Assembly (NCBI RefSeq): GCF_000247695.1 | Contig: NW_004624732.1 | Span: 39,475,962 to 39,539,961 of the forward strand | Length of the DNA: 64,000 nucleotides | DNA from: Heterocephalus glaber | Lineage: Eukaryota; Chordata; Mammalia; Rodentia; Bathyergidae | Direction: 5' to 3' | Shown: positions 25,280 to 36,989 of the stretch, piece by piece | How positions within the stretch are numbered: the stretch's first letter is position 1 | Layout of the letters: each line of letters begins with the position of its first letter | Translations under genes and position numbers: made by a program | The notes under the pieces: generated by a model | What the model was told of the DNA's origin: nothing | Seen by the model: only the letters and a program-made list of their open reading frames with translations | Databases searched by the model: none

Positions 25280-25876
25280 TTTTAAATTAAAAAGAAAAAA
25301 GAAGTTCTTCTTGTGGAAAGAGGAGTAGGACTTCAAAAATTGAAAAAATAAATAGGTAAAGGTGAAATTCTTGATGTACGATTTTGGAAAATGCTGTCTG
25401 CAACTCAGTGTTTGCTTCTGAAGCCCAAAAAGAGCCTCTTGGAGTTATCTGTTGTAGTTCCCTGTAGGAACAGCGTTCCAACTGTTCTGAGATCTGGGCT
25501 ACCTTGTTGAGGATCCCGTGAATCAAGGAGGAACTGTTTTTTAATTCTGATGCTACAGTATGGACAGGAAGCTACACTACTTGCCAAGGCCATTTGCAAT
25601 CAAATGACTATGTCTATGTTCTACTAAAAACTTGATGAACACTGGATTTAGTTGAAAAAGACGGCAATGCTTATTTTTGGCAGAGAAGGCCCTTTTGATC
25701 TGTAGTCATATGATAAAAAGTTAGTAGTTAGTTCTAGTATAGAAATAATCATAGAATCAAGTTGCTCACTTTAGTCTCTGTGTACATTCAGTACAAAATT
25801 AAGAAGTGCAGAGATGCCAGTAGGCATACAGTAACCAAAATTGATTTCGTTTGGGGGTTTATATATTTATTTACTT
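25280..25876. other. Unclassified stretch before the L1 cluster
   Basis: Two overlapping minus-strand frames (25287-25526 and 25405-25599, 64-79 codons) are in different frames and show no domain. They look like chance. Confidence 0.4.
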
Positions 25877-25894
25877 TCAATTTTCACCTTTTCT

Positions 25895-27406
25895 TTTTTT
25901 TAAAATAATTTCATATCTACAATTTAAATATACATAATAATCACATTAATCAAAGGGAGTTTGTACCTGTACATGATATAGCTTGATTCCTCTTTTTTTC
26001 CCAATCCCTTTCCTGCCCTCAACCTCCCTTCCCCCCTTATTTACAAAAGATTTCCTTTCACTATTTTCTTTTTCTCAATTTTTTCCTTTTTCTCTTCCTT
26101 TCCTCCTTCCTGCTTTCACAATTTCACTTTCCTTTTGAACAGTTTCTTCCTAATCCATACTATCTGTTATGCAGTTGGATCTTTATTTACACTTTCAGTT
26201 TCTCACACTAGAGAGACAATGTGATATTTACTCATATGTGTCTGATATATTTCATGTAAGCCTTTAGTCTCAAGTTGCATTCATTTAGCTATAAATGTCT
26301 CAAGTTTATCTTTCTTTATGGCTGAGTAATACTCAATTGTATTGAAAAAAATCCATCTTTTTTATTGATTCATTGGTTGATGGGCATTTGGGTTGTTTCC
26401 AAGATTTAGCTATTATAGACTGTGTCTCTATAAACATTGGTGTGCATGTATCATTGCATTGTGACACTTTTAATTTGGGGGCAAGACACCCAGCAGGGAA
26501 AGAGCTGAGTCAAATGGGAACTCTCATCTTAATTTTTTAAGGAACCTCCACACTGATTTCCACAATGGTTGCACCAGTCTCTGCTCCCACCAACAGTGGC
26601 GAAAGGTTCCTTTTCTCCTACAGCCTCATCAGCATTTGTTGTTGGTTGATTTCTTGATAACAGCCATTCTTTCTGAAGTGAGATAGAATCTCAGCAGTTT
26701 TAACTTTATCTCTTGTTTGAACCAGTGAGTGATGTTGAACATTTTGTTTTCAGATATTTGTTTGCCATTTCTACCTCTTCATCTGAAAAGTTTCTATTTA
26801 TTACAGATGCCAATTTTTCATTTTGGATTAGGTCTTTAAATTTGAGGAATCTGACTTTTTTAAAATTCTTGTATGTTTTAGATACTAGTCTTTTATCTGA
26901 GAGACTACTGGCTAAAATTTTTCCCACTCTGTGGGTTGTCTCTTCACTCTGTTGGTGATTTCTTTTATAGTGCAAAAACTTTTTAATAAGATGAGATCCC
27001 AATTGCTGATTCTTTCCACTATTTACCCATGTAGTTTGTTTTTTGTTCATGAAGTCGTCACCTACCTTTATGTCCTCAAGGACTCTACATATTCTCTCTT
27101 CCACCAGATTTAGTGTTTCTGTATTACTATTTAGATCCTTGATCCATTTTGACTTTAGTTTAGTGCATGGTGAGGGACATGGCTCTAGTTTTATGCTTTG
27201 GCATGTAGAAAGCCACTTTTCCCAGCACCACTTATTAAAGAGGCTGTTCTTATTCCAGTGAAAATGTTTGGCCCATTTGTCAAAGATAATGTGGGTGAGT
27301 GTGTTTGGTGTTGTTTCTGGCTCTTCTAGTCTGTTCCATTGATTCTTAGGTCTGGTTTTTTGTTTTTTGGGTTTTTTTGCCAGTACCATGCTGTTTTTGT
27401 TACAGA
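25895..27406 (-). mobile_element. 5'-truncated L1 with 17-bp target duplications
   Basis: The plus-strand order is poly-T, C/T-rich 3' UTR, then the antisense ORF2 C-terminal region, ending abruptly at 27406. CAATTTTCACCTTTTCT occurs perfectly at 25878-25894 and 27407-27423, immediately outside the two ends. That is the expected product of target-primed reverse transcription. The perfect duplication and a long open ORF2 remnant suggest one of the younger insertions in the window. It landed next to the 3' end of the neighbouring L1 at 27.42 kb. Confidence 0.93.
26706..27406 (-). pseudogene. L1 ORF2 C-terminal fragment
   Basis: An open minus-strand frame of 259 codons spans 26706-27485. The part inside the L1 begins at 27406; the first 26 or so codons lie in the flank. 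Landmarks of the L1 ORF2 C-terminal region are present: WNRLEEPE.., a THIIFDKWAKHFHW block, KWIKDLN, LEDIKVGDDFMNK and SDEEVEMANKYLKTKCSTSL. The frame breaks just after CSTSL. The reverse transcriptase and endonuclease domains were never copied in, so the product could not mobilise anything. Confidence 0.9.
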
Positions 27407-27423
27407 CAATTTTCACCTTTTCT

Positions 27424-28291
27424 AGGTTTATTTTTTTTATTTTCATTAGTACATGTTTGCAGTACATAAAGATTTCACTAATCATGAGGAATCAATTCAT
27501 GTACACAACACATCTTAATTCTTTCTTTGTTCTCTAGGATCATCTCCCTCCCTGCTCTTTCTGTCTTTTGCTTCTCTTCCTATTTGCCAAAGTTCGATTT
27601 CCATGTGTTTTCAATTAGTTTTTTCATCTCTTCCCCATCTCTTGTTCCCTTTTCCATTTGAACATATCTCCCTACTTCCTATTATCTCTCTTTTATTTTG
27701 CTCTTTATGTATGTTTTGGATTTCTCATATAAGAGAAATCATGCAATATTTAAGCTTGTGTGTCTAATTTATTTAAATTAATATTATGGTCTGGAGGTGT
27801 ATCCATTTACTTATGAATCACTCAGTTTATCTTTTTGACAGAGTTGCACTCCACTGTAAATAAATACTACATTTTCTTTATCCATTCATCTGTTAATATG
27901 CATATGGGTTGTTTTCAAGATGTGTCTATTATAAATTGTGCGAATATAAACATGTGTATGGATCTATCACTGTAATATGATATCTTTAACTCTTTTGGGA
28001 AGATACTTAGAGGGAATAGCTTGGTCCAGTGAAATTTCTAGTTTTACTTTTTTGAGGAATCTCCATACTGCTTTCCATAATGATTATATTAATTTACACT
28101 CTACCAGTAATCTAGAAAGTTTCCCCTACCCCAATGTTTTGCCAGCATAGTTTAAAATTTTATTTCTTGATGATAGCCATTCTTTCTGGAATAAGATGAA
28201 ATCTCAGCATTGTTTTAATTTGCATTACTCTCATACCCACTGATGCTGAACATTTTTAATGTATTTATTTGCCATTTAACTTTATCTTCAA
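27424..28291 (-). mobile_element. 5'-truncated L1
   Basis: It starts with a T-rich tail and 'ttttattttcattagtacatg' in part. The 3' UTR follows, then the antisense ORF2 end with blocks for 'gggttgttttcaagatgtgtctattataaa' and 'ctgatgctgaacattttt' (in part). It stops where the next L1's T-rich 3' end begins. Stops and indels are more frequent than in the L1 on its left, so it is probably older. Confidence 0.85.
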
Positions 28292-28689
28292 TTTTTTATT
28301 CATTAAATTTATTGGTACATTTTATGTATACAATATGATGATATTTGTCATTGGGAATTTGCACCTTTACATAATCCATCTTGGTTCTTATTTTTTTCCC
28401 CATTCCCCTGCCCTCCTTTCCACCCCTCTGCCTCTCCCTATTTATAAAAACTTTGTTTCTGTTCATTCCTTTTCTTATATTTATTCCTTTTCATTCTTTT
28501 CTTTCCACTGCCTATCCTACTTCCCCTTCCCCTTTGCATATTTTCTTCCTATTTCACAATATCTATTATACATTTTAACCCTTATTTACACTTTCAGTTT
28601 CTCACACAACAGAAAATATTTGGTATTTACATATGTGTGATTTATTGCACTTAAGAGTATGGCCTCAATGTGCATACATTTAGCTATAA

Positions 28690-31600
28690 ATGTCTCTAAT
28701 TTCTTATTCTTTATGTCTCAGTAGTACTCCATTTATAAAACCCCACATCTTCTTTATCCAGTCTCCAGTTGATTAGCAATTGGGCTGTTTCCAAGTTTTG
28801 GCTATTACAAACTTTGCCACTGTAAACATGGGTACACATATATTGCTGTGGTAAAATTCTTTTAATTTGGGGGGAAAGATACAAGGCAGGAGAATAGCTG
28901 CTCAAATGGGACCTCTAACCCTAGTTTTTTTGAGGTATCTCCATGTTGATTTCCACAGTGGTTGCACCAGTCTACACTCCCACAAATAGTGGAGAAGGGT
29001 TCCTTTTTTCCAAAAACCCTGCCAGCATTTGTTATTGGTTGATTTCTTGATAACAACCATTCTTTCTGGGGTGAAGTGGAATCTCAGTATTGTTTACATT
29101 TGCAACTCTTGAATGACCAATGATGTTGAGCATGTTTTTATGTTTATTTGCTGTTTCTACTTCTTTGAGAAATGTCTGTTCATTCCAGATGCCCATTTTT
29201 GATTGGGTAATTAAGTTTAGGAGGTATGATTTTTTAAAAGTTCTTTATATATTCTAGATAGTAGACCATTATCTGAGGAACAGCTGATAAATTTTTTTCT
29301 CATGCTATGTGTTGTCTCTTCACTCTATTAGTGGCTTCTCTTGCTGTGACAAAGCTTTTCGATAAGATGAGATACCTGTTGTTGATTCTCTGTGGTAGTT
29401 CACGTGTAACTGAGGTTTTGTTCATGAAATCTTTTCCTATGCCAATGTCTTCAAGAGTTCTACCTAACCTCTCTTCCAGCCAGTTTATTTTTTCTGTTTT
29501 AATGTTTAGATCTTTGATCCATTTCAAATTTAGTTTAGTGCATAGTGAGAGATATAGGTCTAGTTTTAATCTTTGGCAAGTTGAAACTCAATTTTTTCAA
29601 GACCATTTATCAAAGAGGGTATCTTTCCTCCAGTGAGGGTGTTTGGATCCTTTGTCAAAGATGGCTAAATACATCTGGAGTGGTTTCTGGATCTTCTAAT
29701 TGTTCCACTGAACCTTGAGTCTGTTTCTTTGCCAGTACCATGCTGTTTTTATCACAGTAGCTTTGTAGTATAGTTTTGAGTTAGAGATTATGATACGCCC
29801 TATCTTGTCTTTGTTGCCTAGAATTTGTTTTGCTATTCTAGGTCTCTTGTTCCAAATGAATTTTTGGGTTGTTTCCTCAATTTCTGTGAAATATGCTATG
29901 AGAATTTCAATTGGGATTGCATTGAATCTATATAGCAGTTTGGAATATAGGGTGATTTTTGCTATATTTGTTCTTGCTACTCACCAGCAAGAGATGTCTT
30001 TGCATTTTCTGTTATCTTCTGATCTCTTTTTTCAGGGTGCTATAGTTTTCAAAGTAGAAGTATTTGATTTCTTTCATTAGATTGATTCCTAGGTATTTCA
30101 TTTTTTTGGATGATATTGTGAAAGGAGTTTTTTCTCCAGTTCCTCTCCAAGTGAGTCTATTGTTTGTGTACAGGAAGGCTATTGATTTGTGTGTGCAGAC
30201 CTTGCATCCATCTTCCAATTTGATAATTAACTGTATGACTTTTGGTGGAGTTCATGGGGTCTTTTATATAGAGTATCATGTCATCTTCAAATAATGACAA
30301 TTTAGCTTCTTATTTTCCTGTCTTTATTATTTTTATTTATTTTTTTGTCTAATTACTGTGACTAATGTTTCCAGAGCTATATTGAACAGGATTGGTAATA
30401 GTGGACATCCTTGTCCTATTCCTGGTTTAGTGTGAAGGATTTCAGTTTTTAACCATTTAATATGATATTGGCTTTTGGTTTTTCATAGACGGGTTTTATG
30501 AGGTTGAGACAAAGAGTATCTATTCCAATTTTCTGTAGGATTTTTATCAAGAATGGATGTTGGATTTTCTCGAACACTTTTTCTGCATCTATTGAGATGA
30601 ACATAAGGTTTTTTCCTTGGCTCTGTTAATATAGTGTATTACCTTTATTGATTTGCATATGCTGAACCATCCCTGCATCCTTGAGATGTATCCCAGTTGG
30701 TCAGTGTGTATGATCATCCTCATAATCTTATGCATTCTATTGGCCAGTATCTTATTGAGGACTTTTTCATCCATGTTCATTAGAGAGATTGGCTTACAGT
30801 TTGTTTTTTTTTTCGGTTGGGTCTTTCTCTGATTTGGGGATCAAGATGATGCTTGCTTCCAGGAATGTATTTGGGAATATTGCTTCTCTTTCAATTTAAT
30901 TGAAGAGTATAGACAATAGTAACAATAGTTATTCTCTAAATTTCCTGTAAAACTGAGCATTGAAGTCTTCAGGACCTAGGCTTTTATTCATTAGTAATTT
31001 TTAAATTATGTTTTCAATTTCAGTGATTGTTATTGGGTTGTTTAGCATTTTTAGGTCTTCTTTGTTCAACTTTGGTAATTAATATGTATCTAGGAATCTG
31101 TCCATTTCTTCTGTGTTTTCCATCTCATTGGTACATAGGTTCTCAAATTAGGTATTAATAATCCTCTGGATTTTTGCTGGGTCTCTTAATTTAACCCTTT
31201 TTTGTTCCTAATTGCATGGATTTGGGCTTTCCTTTCCTTTTTTTGATAAGTTTTCCTAAGGATTTGTCAGTTTTGTTTATTCTTTCAAAGAACCAACTCC
31301 TTGCTTCATTGATTTTTTTCCCATTATTCTCTTAGTCTTGATTGCAATAATTTCTGCTGTGATCTTTATAATTTCCTCCCATGTATGAGCTTTGTGGTTT
31401 TCTTACTCTTCTCTTTTAGAAGCTTGAGGTTCAACACTAGATTTTTTTATTTAAGATTGCTCTGTTTTCCTTATATGAGTATTCACTGCTATGGATTCCC
31501 CCCCAACACTGCTTTCGTTGTGTCCCTCAGATTCTGATATGCTATATTTGCATTTTCATTTAATTGTAGAAACTGACTTCTTCTTTAATTTCCTCTGTGG

Positions 31601-32380
31601 CCTATTGGTTGTTCAATATGTGTTGTTCAATTTCCATGTGTTTATGAAATTCTTGTGGTTTCTTTTCCTATGAAACTCCAATTTCATCACACTATAATCT
31701 AATAATATACAGGGGATAAATTCAATTCTTTTGCATTTACTTAAACATGTTCTATGAGCAAATATGTGGTCTATTTTGGAAAACAATCCATGTGCAGCTC
31801 AAAAGAATAGGTATTTTGATTTTGTGGGGTGGAACACTCTATAAATTCTCTTAAGTCCATTTGTTAAAGAGTTTGGTTGAATTCTAGTATTCCATTGCTG
31901 ATTTTTTTGTATAGTTGATGTATCTATTTGTGACAGTGGAGGTATCAAGATCCCTCATATTTATTGTATTTGTGCTTATTTGATTTTTTTGTGTCAATTA
32001 ATATTTGTTTTATATATTTGGGTGCACTAGAATTTGGTGCATATATATTTATGAATGTCATCTCTTTCTCTTGAATTGTTTCCTTTATAAGGATGTAGTG
32101 GCCTTCTTTGTCTCTCTTAAGTAGTCTTGTTTTGAAATCCATTTTATCCACAAATAGTATATATATTCCTGCTTTTTTTCAGGTTCCTGTTGCATGGAGT
32201 ATTGTTTCTTACCCTTTAACTTTCAGTCTATGAGTTTCTTTTTTAATTAAGTGTGTTTCTTGTATGCAGCATATTGTTGGTTCTTGCTTCTTGAGCCATT
32301 TTGCCAGTCTATGTATTTTGATTGGTTAATGGAGACCATTAACATTGATGGTTATAATTGATATATACTGACATATCCTT
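28690..32380 (-). pseudogene. L1 ORF2 pseudogene (endonuclease and reverse transcriptase)
   Basis: ORF2 of L1 encodes an apurinic-type endonuclease, a reverse transcriptase and a cysteine-rich C-terminal part. The endonuclease region is visible near 32150-32365 as 'ITINVNGL' and 'NNMLHTRNTL'-type text, and at 31945-32151 as RDKEGHYI and NIYAPNSSAPKYIKQIL. The reverse transcriptase appears at 30589-30780 ([23 protein letters not shown]) and around 30360-30600 ([15 protein letters not shown]). The catalytic motif normally FADD reads FEDD at 30280-30291. The C-terminal part appears at 29300-29527 (KWIKDLN, LEDIGIGKDFMNK) and at 28711-29056. Multiple frameshifts separate these pieces. Confidence 0.92.
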
Positions 32381-32399
32381 GTCATGACCTTTTCCCCTT

Positions 32400-33545
32400 G
32401 TTGGATTCTCTCCCTTTGCATTTAATTTCTTGTCTTGCTGATAGATTCATTCTGTTGGGCTTCATGGGGTTGTAACCCTCATTGTCTTTTCCTAGGATAT
32501 TGTTTAAAAGTTTTTGGAGAGCTGGTTTGGTTTTCATGAAGTTCCTCCGGTGTTCTTTGTCATGAAATTATTTTATTTCTCTATTGATTTTGAAAGATAT
32601 TTTTGCAGGTTATATCAATCTGGGTTGGGGTTTTTTTTCTTTTATGACTTGAAATGCTTCACTCCAGGCTCTTCTTGACTTGAGGGTTTGTGTTAAGAAG
32701 TCTGCTGTTTTTCTGATGGGCTTTCCTTTGTATGTGATTTTTTTTTTTCTTTTCTCTATGTGCTTGCAGTGTTTTGTTTTTCTGTTGGGTTTCTGGAATC
32801 TTGGTTAGTATATGCCTAGGTGTAGAATTTTTTTTTTTTTTTGATCATGGCTAGTTGTAGTCCTATATGCCTCACTTATCTGCATGTCAAATTCTTTCCC
32901 CCTGCTTGGGAAGTTTTCTGCCATACTTCTGTGAACACTTTTTTTTAATGTTATTTACATTCTCTCCTGTTTCTTCACTGACTCAGATCAGTCTTATGTT
33001 ATTATATTTTGCATCATCTAGCAGTTGCTGTATTGATTTCTCATGGTCTATTTTTAAGAAATCTTTCTTTTCCTGGTCATTAATCACAAAACAGTCCTGT
33101 CTTCTATATGTGATACTCTGTCCTCACATTGGCTCATTCTGCTGTGTAAACTTTCAATGGAGTTTTTAATATCCTGGAAATCTGTTTGCACCTATTTTAT
33201 GGATTCTATTTGTTTCCTATGTTGGGATTCCATCAGGTTCCTCAGATCCTCTATTTTTTTTTTATCTGTGTCTGTTCTAGAGTTATTAATCATCCCTTTC
33301 ACTATGGACACCATCTGTGTTGTTATCTGAGAAATTATTTATGATTTTGCTTTTGCTAGATCCTCTTTCATTGCCAGTTCAGGGAGATCAGGTTGTTGAG
33401 TTTTAGATTGCTCCAGATCATTGCCCCTTGATGTTGCCTTTGGTGATCTGGAAGTCTGGTTTTGAGACTTGTTTCCATGTCTTCTCATTTCAATTGATGC
33501 AGTCTGCTCCTCCTTTATTGTGGTAACTCTTTGCTCTCCCATTGG
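32400..33545 (-). pseudogene. L1 ORF1 pseudogene (RNA-binding protein)
   Basis: ORF1 encodes the trimeric RNA-binding protein of the L1 particle. The C-terminal region is recognisable near 32420-32550 (FMKTKPALQKLLNNILG, then NEGYNP). The middle part follows at 32600-32830, and a polar, Gln/Glu/Lys-rich N-terminal part at 33339-33542 begins MGEQRVTTIKEEQTASIEM. The last matches the low-complexity head expected ahead of the coiled coil. Whether that methionine is the true start is unknown. The frame is broken several times. Confidence 0.75.
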
Positions 33546-33685
33546 GCTTCAATTCTCAGTAAGCCTCAGAGAAGCCTTTTCTTTACTGCTCTTCACTGTA
33601 CCAATTCTTGGGTTCAGAATGATGGCCTTCTGTATCTGGATTCATCAATGAATTTTACTACACTTTCAAACAAAAACTAACACAA

Positions 33686-33925
33686 ATGCTTCTTAGACTA
33701 TTCCATAAAATAGAAAGGGGAGGAATATTTCTGAACTTCTTCTACAAAGCCAGTATCACTCTGGTCCTAAAAATTGATAAGGATACAGGAAGAAGTAGAG
33801 GAGGAGGGAAAAGAAGGAGGAGGAGGGGGAGAAAGAGGAGAAGGAAGAAAAAAAGAAAGAGCAGGAGGAAAGGAAAACCAAAACCAATATCCCTCAAAAA
33901 ATTAGATGCAAATAAAGATCAATGA
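33686..33925 (+). pseudogene. L1 ORF2 reverse-transcriptase fragment with basic insertion
   Basis: The 79-codon open frame starts MLLRLFHKIERGGIFLNFF, then YKASITLVLKIDKDTG, which is the L1 segment ahead of the reverse transcriptase core. About 29 residues, nearly all Arg, Lys and Gly, follow. The frame then resumes with KPISLKKLDANKD, the next conserved L1 block. The insertion is a purine-rich repeat expansion that happens to keep the frame. The fragment is otherwise dead, with stops on both sides. Confidence 0.85.
33792..33880. repeat. Purine-rich (GGA/GAA) expansion
   Basis: An almost pure A/G tract grew at the purine-rich Lys codons of ORF2 between the KDT and KPISL blocks. Other L1 copies in the window have only about ten codons there. 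Confidence 0.85.
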
Positions 33926-34326
33926 CATATTTGCAAATCAAGTTCAACAGCAAATTAAAATGATATACACCATGATGAAGTTGGTTTCATTCCAATAATT
34001 CAAGGATAGTTAAACATGTAAAAATCAATGAATGCAATACAGCTCATAAATAGAAATAGCCTTTGATAAAATTCAACATCCTCTCATGATAAGAGTTATG
34101 GAAATTTAGGTATGGAAAGATCACACTTGATCATAATAAATACAATCTACGACAAACCCATATATCAATAATGAACTCTGAAAAGGCAATCAGGAGAGCA
34201 ATCCCATTTATAGTAGCCTCAAGAAATATCTAGTTATAAACCTAGTCAATGAGTTGAAAGATTTTCAAAATGAAAATTACACAATGTTGAAAAAAGAAAC
34301 TAATGAAGATACTAGGAGCACTGTGC

Positions 34327-34352
34327 AGCAAAAACAAAACAAAACAAAACAA
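34327..34352. repeat. (AAAAC)n short repeat
   Basis: About four AAAAC units inside the plus-strand L1, where ORF2 carries an A-rich Lys/Asn stretch. Confidence 0.85.
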
Positions 34353-34843
34353 CAACCAATCAGCAGAGTGAAGAGATAGCCTACAGAATTGGAGAACACT
34401 TTTGTTATTCATCTAACATAAGATTAATATCTATAATACATGAAAAACACAGAAAACCTAAGAACAAAAGAATACTCTCATCTAATAAAAATGGACAAAT
34501 GATCTGAACAGATATTTCTCCAAAAAGAAATACAAATGGCCAATAAAATGCTTAATATTTTTAGGCATCAGGAAAATGCAAATCAAAACTGCTTTGAAAT
34601 TCCATGTTATTCCAATCAGAATGACTATTATTAATCAAACAGAAAACCAAAATAAGGTTTTGGTAAGGATGTGGAGAAGAAAGAACAGTTATATTGTGTT
34701 GGTGGGAAGATAAATTAGTGCAACTACTATAATAATATGGAGGTTCTTCAAAAATCTAAAATTAGATTATCATATGATTTAGTTATCCAACTTCAGGGTT
34801 TATATCCAATGGACATAAAGCCAGCACTGAAAAGAAGTAATTA

Positions 34844-34942
34844 TTTTTTTGTTTTTGTTTTTGTTTTTCATACCAGGGATCAAACTCTGGATCTTGCACT
34901 TGAGAGGCAGGTGGTGGTACCACTGAGCTAAATCCCCGGCCC
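34844..34942 (-). mobile_element. ID-type (tRNA-derived) SINE
   Basis: Read on the minus strand: GGCCGGGGATTTAGCTCAGT, then 'ggtaccaccacctgcctctcaagtgcaag', then 'gatccagagtttgatccctgg' and a tail of (A)nC repeats (blocks in part). TTAGCTCAGTGG is a pol III A-box region, and GTTTGATCCC a B-box. The core therefore looks like the tRNA-derived ID family of rodents. It interrupts the plus-strand L1 and so inserted later. Confidence 0.88.
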
Positions 34943-35354
34943 ATTAATTGTAATACTCATGTTGTTTGTGACACAATTTATAATAGCTAAGATATAGAAT
35001 GAACTTAAGTGCCTGCTAACAGATGAATACATAAAGAAAATATTATATATATGGACTATTACTTAGTCATGAGGAATGAAAATATGCTCTTCACAGGAAA
35101 ATGGATGGAAGAAAAGGATGTCATATTAAATGAAATAAGTCAAATAAATATCACATCGTTTTTCACATACATAGAAGAAAAGTTGACAGTACCATAGAAG
35201 AGGGAATATTAGGGACTGGGAAGCAGGAAGGGAAAGACAAGAAAGGGTAGAGGGCTAGATGAACATGATCAAGACATAATACATGTGCATAGGCAAATGT
35301 CGCGCTGAAACTCATTAACTTGTACAATTAATATATGTTGATTTAAAAAATTAG

Positions 35355-36955
35355 TAACCTAGTAGCATTCAATTTATAAGGGCAAGACAAAATGAGAAAT
35401 AGTTTCAGTTATTAATATTTTCTCCAAGGAGACTTATGATTCTTACAGCTCAAGAACTACGTAGGAACTTCAGTAGTATTGCTGAGAGATTATCTTGTTT
35501 ATTCAGGCACATTTTGTAGGCTCTGTTCTTCACATCAAGGAAAATGTTTCCAGCGAAGGTGAAAATTGAAAATTTCTGTCCACTTGGGTCTTGAGGTTTC
35601 ATAAAAATGTCTGTGGGAAGTCTGGCAAAACCATTCCACAAAGGCTTAAGAATGTTAGCCCTCCTTCTGAATACAGAGCAGTCACCACCAGGCATAGACC
35701 AGCTTAGAGAAGTAACCACTAGATATAGACCTGACAATCTTCACTCCACAGCAGGAGGAAAATCAGAGTGCTTTTACTGCATCCAGTCCAAACTCTCAGA
35801 ATATAAAATAAGATGAAATGAAAATCTTAGCCATTTTTATAGGTGACCCAGGAAAATTTGTCCAAACAGATGCCAGAATGGTGACATCCATAAATTCACT
35901 GGTCTGTAAGGCTTTAAACAACAATCTTATAGGTTGTATACCAATATTCTACCTTACAATTTTTTCATTTATTAAAAAAATGCAAAAGACTGATACACAG
36001 GAATATTATAACTACCTTTTAAAGGTACTGAACAGTAACAAAAGTCAAATCAAAACTCTAATACACAAAGAATTAATTCACAGAAATGCTTTCTTCTACT
36101 AATCTAAATTTGCCAAAGAAAAGACAAGGAGAACATTTTACTATTATTTTTCTACCAGACTATGAAGACAGAAATTTGGGAGAATTCTTGGTAAAAATAC
36201 TGATGTTTTTCTGTGTATGTCAGGTATCCTGAGACTTCAGTAATAACCATGGGAGTAAGAAGTCTGTTCTAGTTCCCTCAATCCGAGTTGCCAGAACTGT
36301 AAGGAAGAAAAAATGTTCCCTCCTTCTGCTTAGATTCTGTAACTGGCCTTCAGATCTGACAAAAGACAGCAGTGAAGGAGCATAGAAATTATATTTTCTA
36401 TGAAAATTTTTATGGGTATCTCAAAAAAGTGAAAACTTCAAAGAACTGGATTACTTAGAAGTTTTATAAATATCTTTTTAACAACAAGAAAGGTGACCAG
36501 GAAAACAGAGCAAGTGAGGGTTTTATGAGATTTGCTATATAGACTTATGAAATTGTTGTCTCTGGTCTTCTTGGTACAGGACAATTTTGCACATTGATAT
36601 AAAATACCAACTCAGCTTTAAAGAAATAAGAGAATAGTTTATTATGAGTCAAATATGAGTGACCATGCTGGGGAACATGAACTAGAGTTATTTTAGCCAC
36701 AGAACAAAAAAGTTATGTCAACACTTTTGATAAATATATTGTTAGACTGAGATAACAAGGCTACACCTGAATGGGAAAATATTTTCTATAGATTTCAGAG
36801 AGTATTTTATAGCCTCTTTAGCTTTAGGTTTGATGGAGGCTTGAGGTCTGGCAAATTTAGGGATAACATTCTGACAGGTTTACCTAATTGTCACAAGAAT
36901 ATTAGATCAGGTACAAAAGTTAAAGACTATAAAATCTCCTAATATAGCCTAAGAT
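35355..36955. other. Unclassified stretch
   Basis: Overlapping frames on both strands at 35450-35737 (minus, 95 codons), 35607-35816 and 35818-36102 (plus) are the largest outside repeats here. The minus-strand one has a fairly balanced composition but no domain or motif I recognise, and no splice or promoter context. I do not call a gene. Confidence 0.35.
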
Positions 36956-36989
36956 AATTTTGTCTCTTGACCTACAATATTTCTCCTCT

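Larger units (their letters stand above)
28292..33645 (-). mobile_element. Nearly full-length L1, minus strand
   Basis: From left to right on the plus strand: T-rich 3' end, 3' UTR (28.3-28.7 kb), antisense ORF2 from C-terminus to endonuclease (28.7-32.4 kb), then antisense ORF1 (32.4-33.5 kb) and perhaps 100 bases of 5' sequence. At about 5.35 kb it is by far the most complete transposon here. Both ORFs are broken by many stops and frameshifts, so it is inactive. The right edge abuts a plus-strand L1 head to head. Confidence 0.9.
33646..35350 (+). mobile_element. 5'-truncated L1, plus strand, with internal SINE
   Basis: The sense-strand ORF2 begins in the region just before the reverse transcriptase core and continues to a 3' UTR ending near 'tgttgatttaaaaaatt'. 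Landmarks include 'gaacttcttctacaaagccagtatcac', 'aattggagaacacttttgttattc', 'ggaaaatgcaaatcaaaactg', 'aaggatgtggagaagaaagaac' and 'ggaaaatggatggaa' (each in part). An ID-type SINE is inserted in reverse at 34844-34942, and a purine-rich insertion sits at about 33792-33880. It is more diverged than the minus-strand copies. Confidence 0.88.

Noticed and set aside
26706..27485. The longest open frame in the window (259 codons, minus strand) as a host gene
   Set aside because: Its residues match the L1 ORF2 C-terminal blocks, and its first codons lie in flanking DNA beyond the L1's 5' truncation point.
28269..28640. A 123-codon hydrophobic plus-strand frame resembling a membrane protein
   Set aside because: It is the antisense of an L1 3' UTR, whose C/T-rich strand translates into Phe/Ser/Leu-rich text. 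The same artefact recurs at 39966-40298.
34844..34942. A functional tRNA gene
   Set aside because: The pol III boxes belong to an ID SINE with an A-rich tail, and no cloverleaf beyond the tRNA-like head is kept.
28292..35350. A single twin-primed L1 explaining the inverted arrangement
   Set aside because: The minus-strand L1 is continuous across the position where the break would have to be and has its own 3' end, so two elements are needed.
35450..35737. A 95-codon minus-strand frame of balanced composition
   Set aside because: No recognisable domain, no splice or promoter context, and an overlapping frame on the other strand. A protein search would be needed to revive it.
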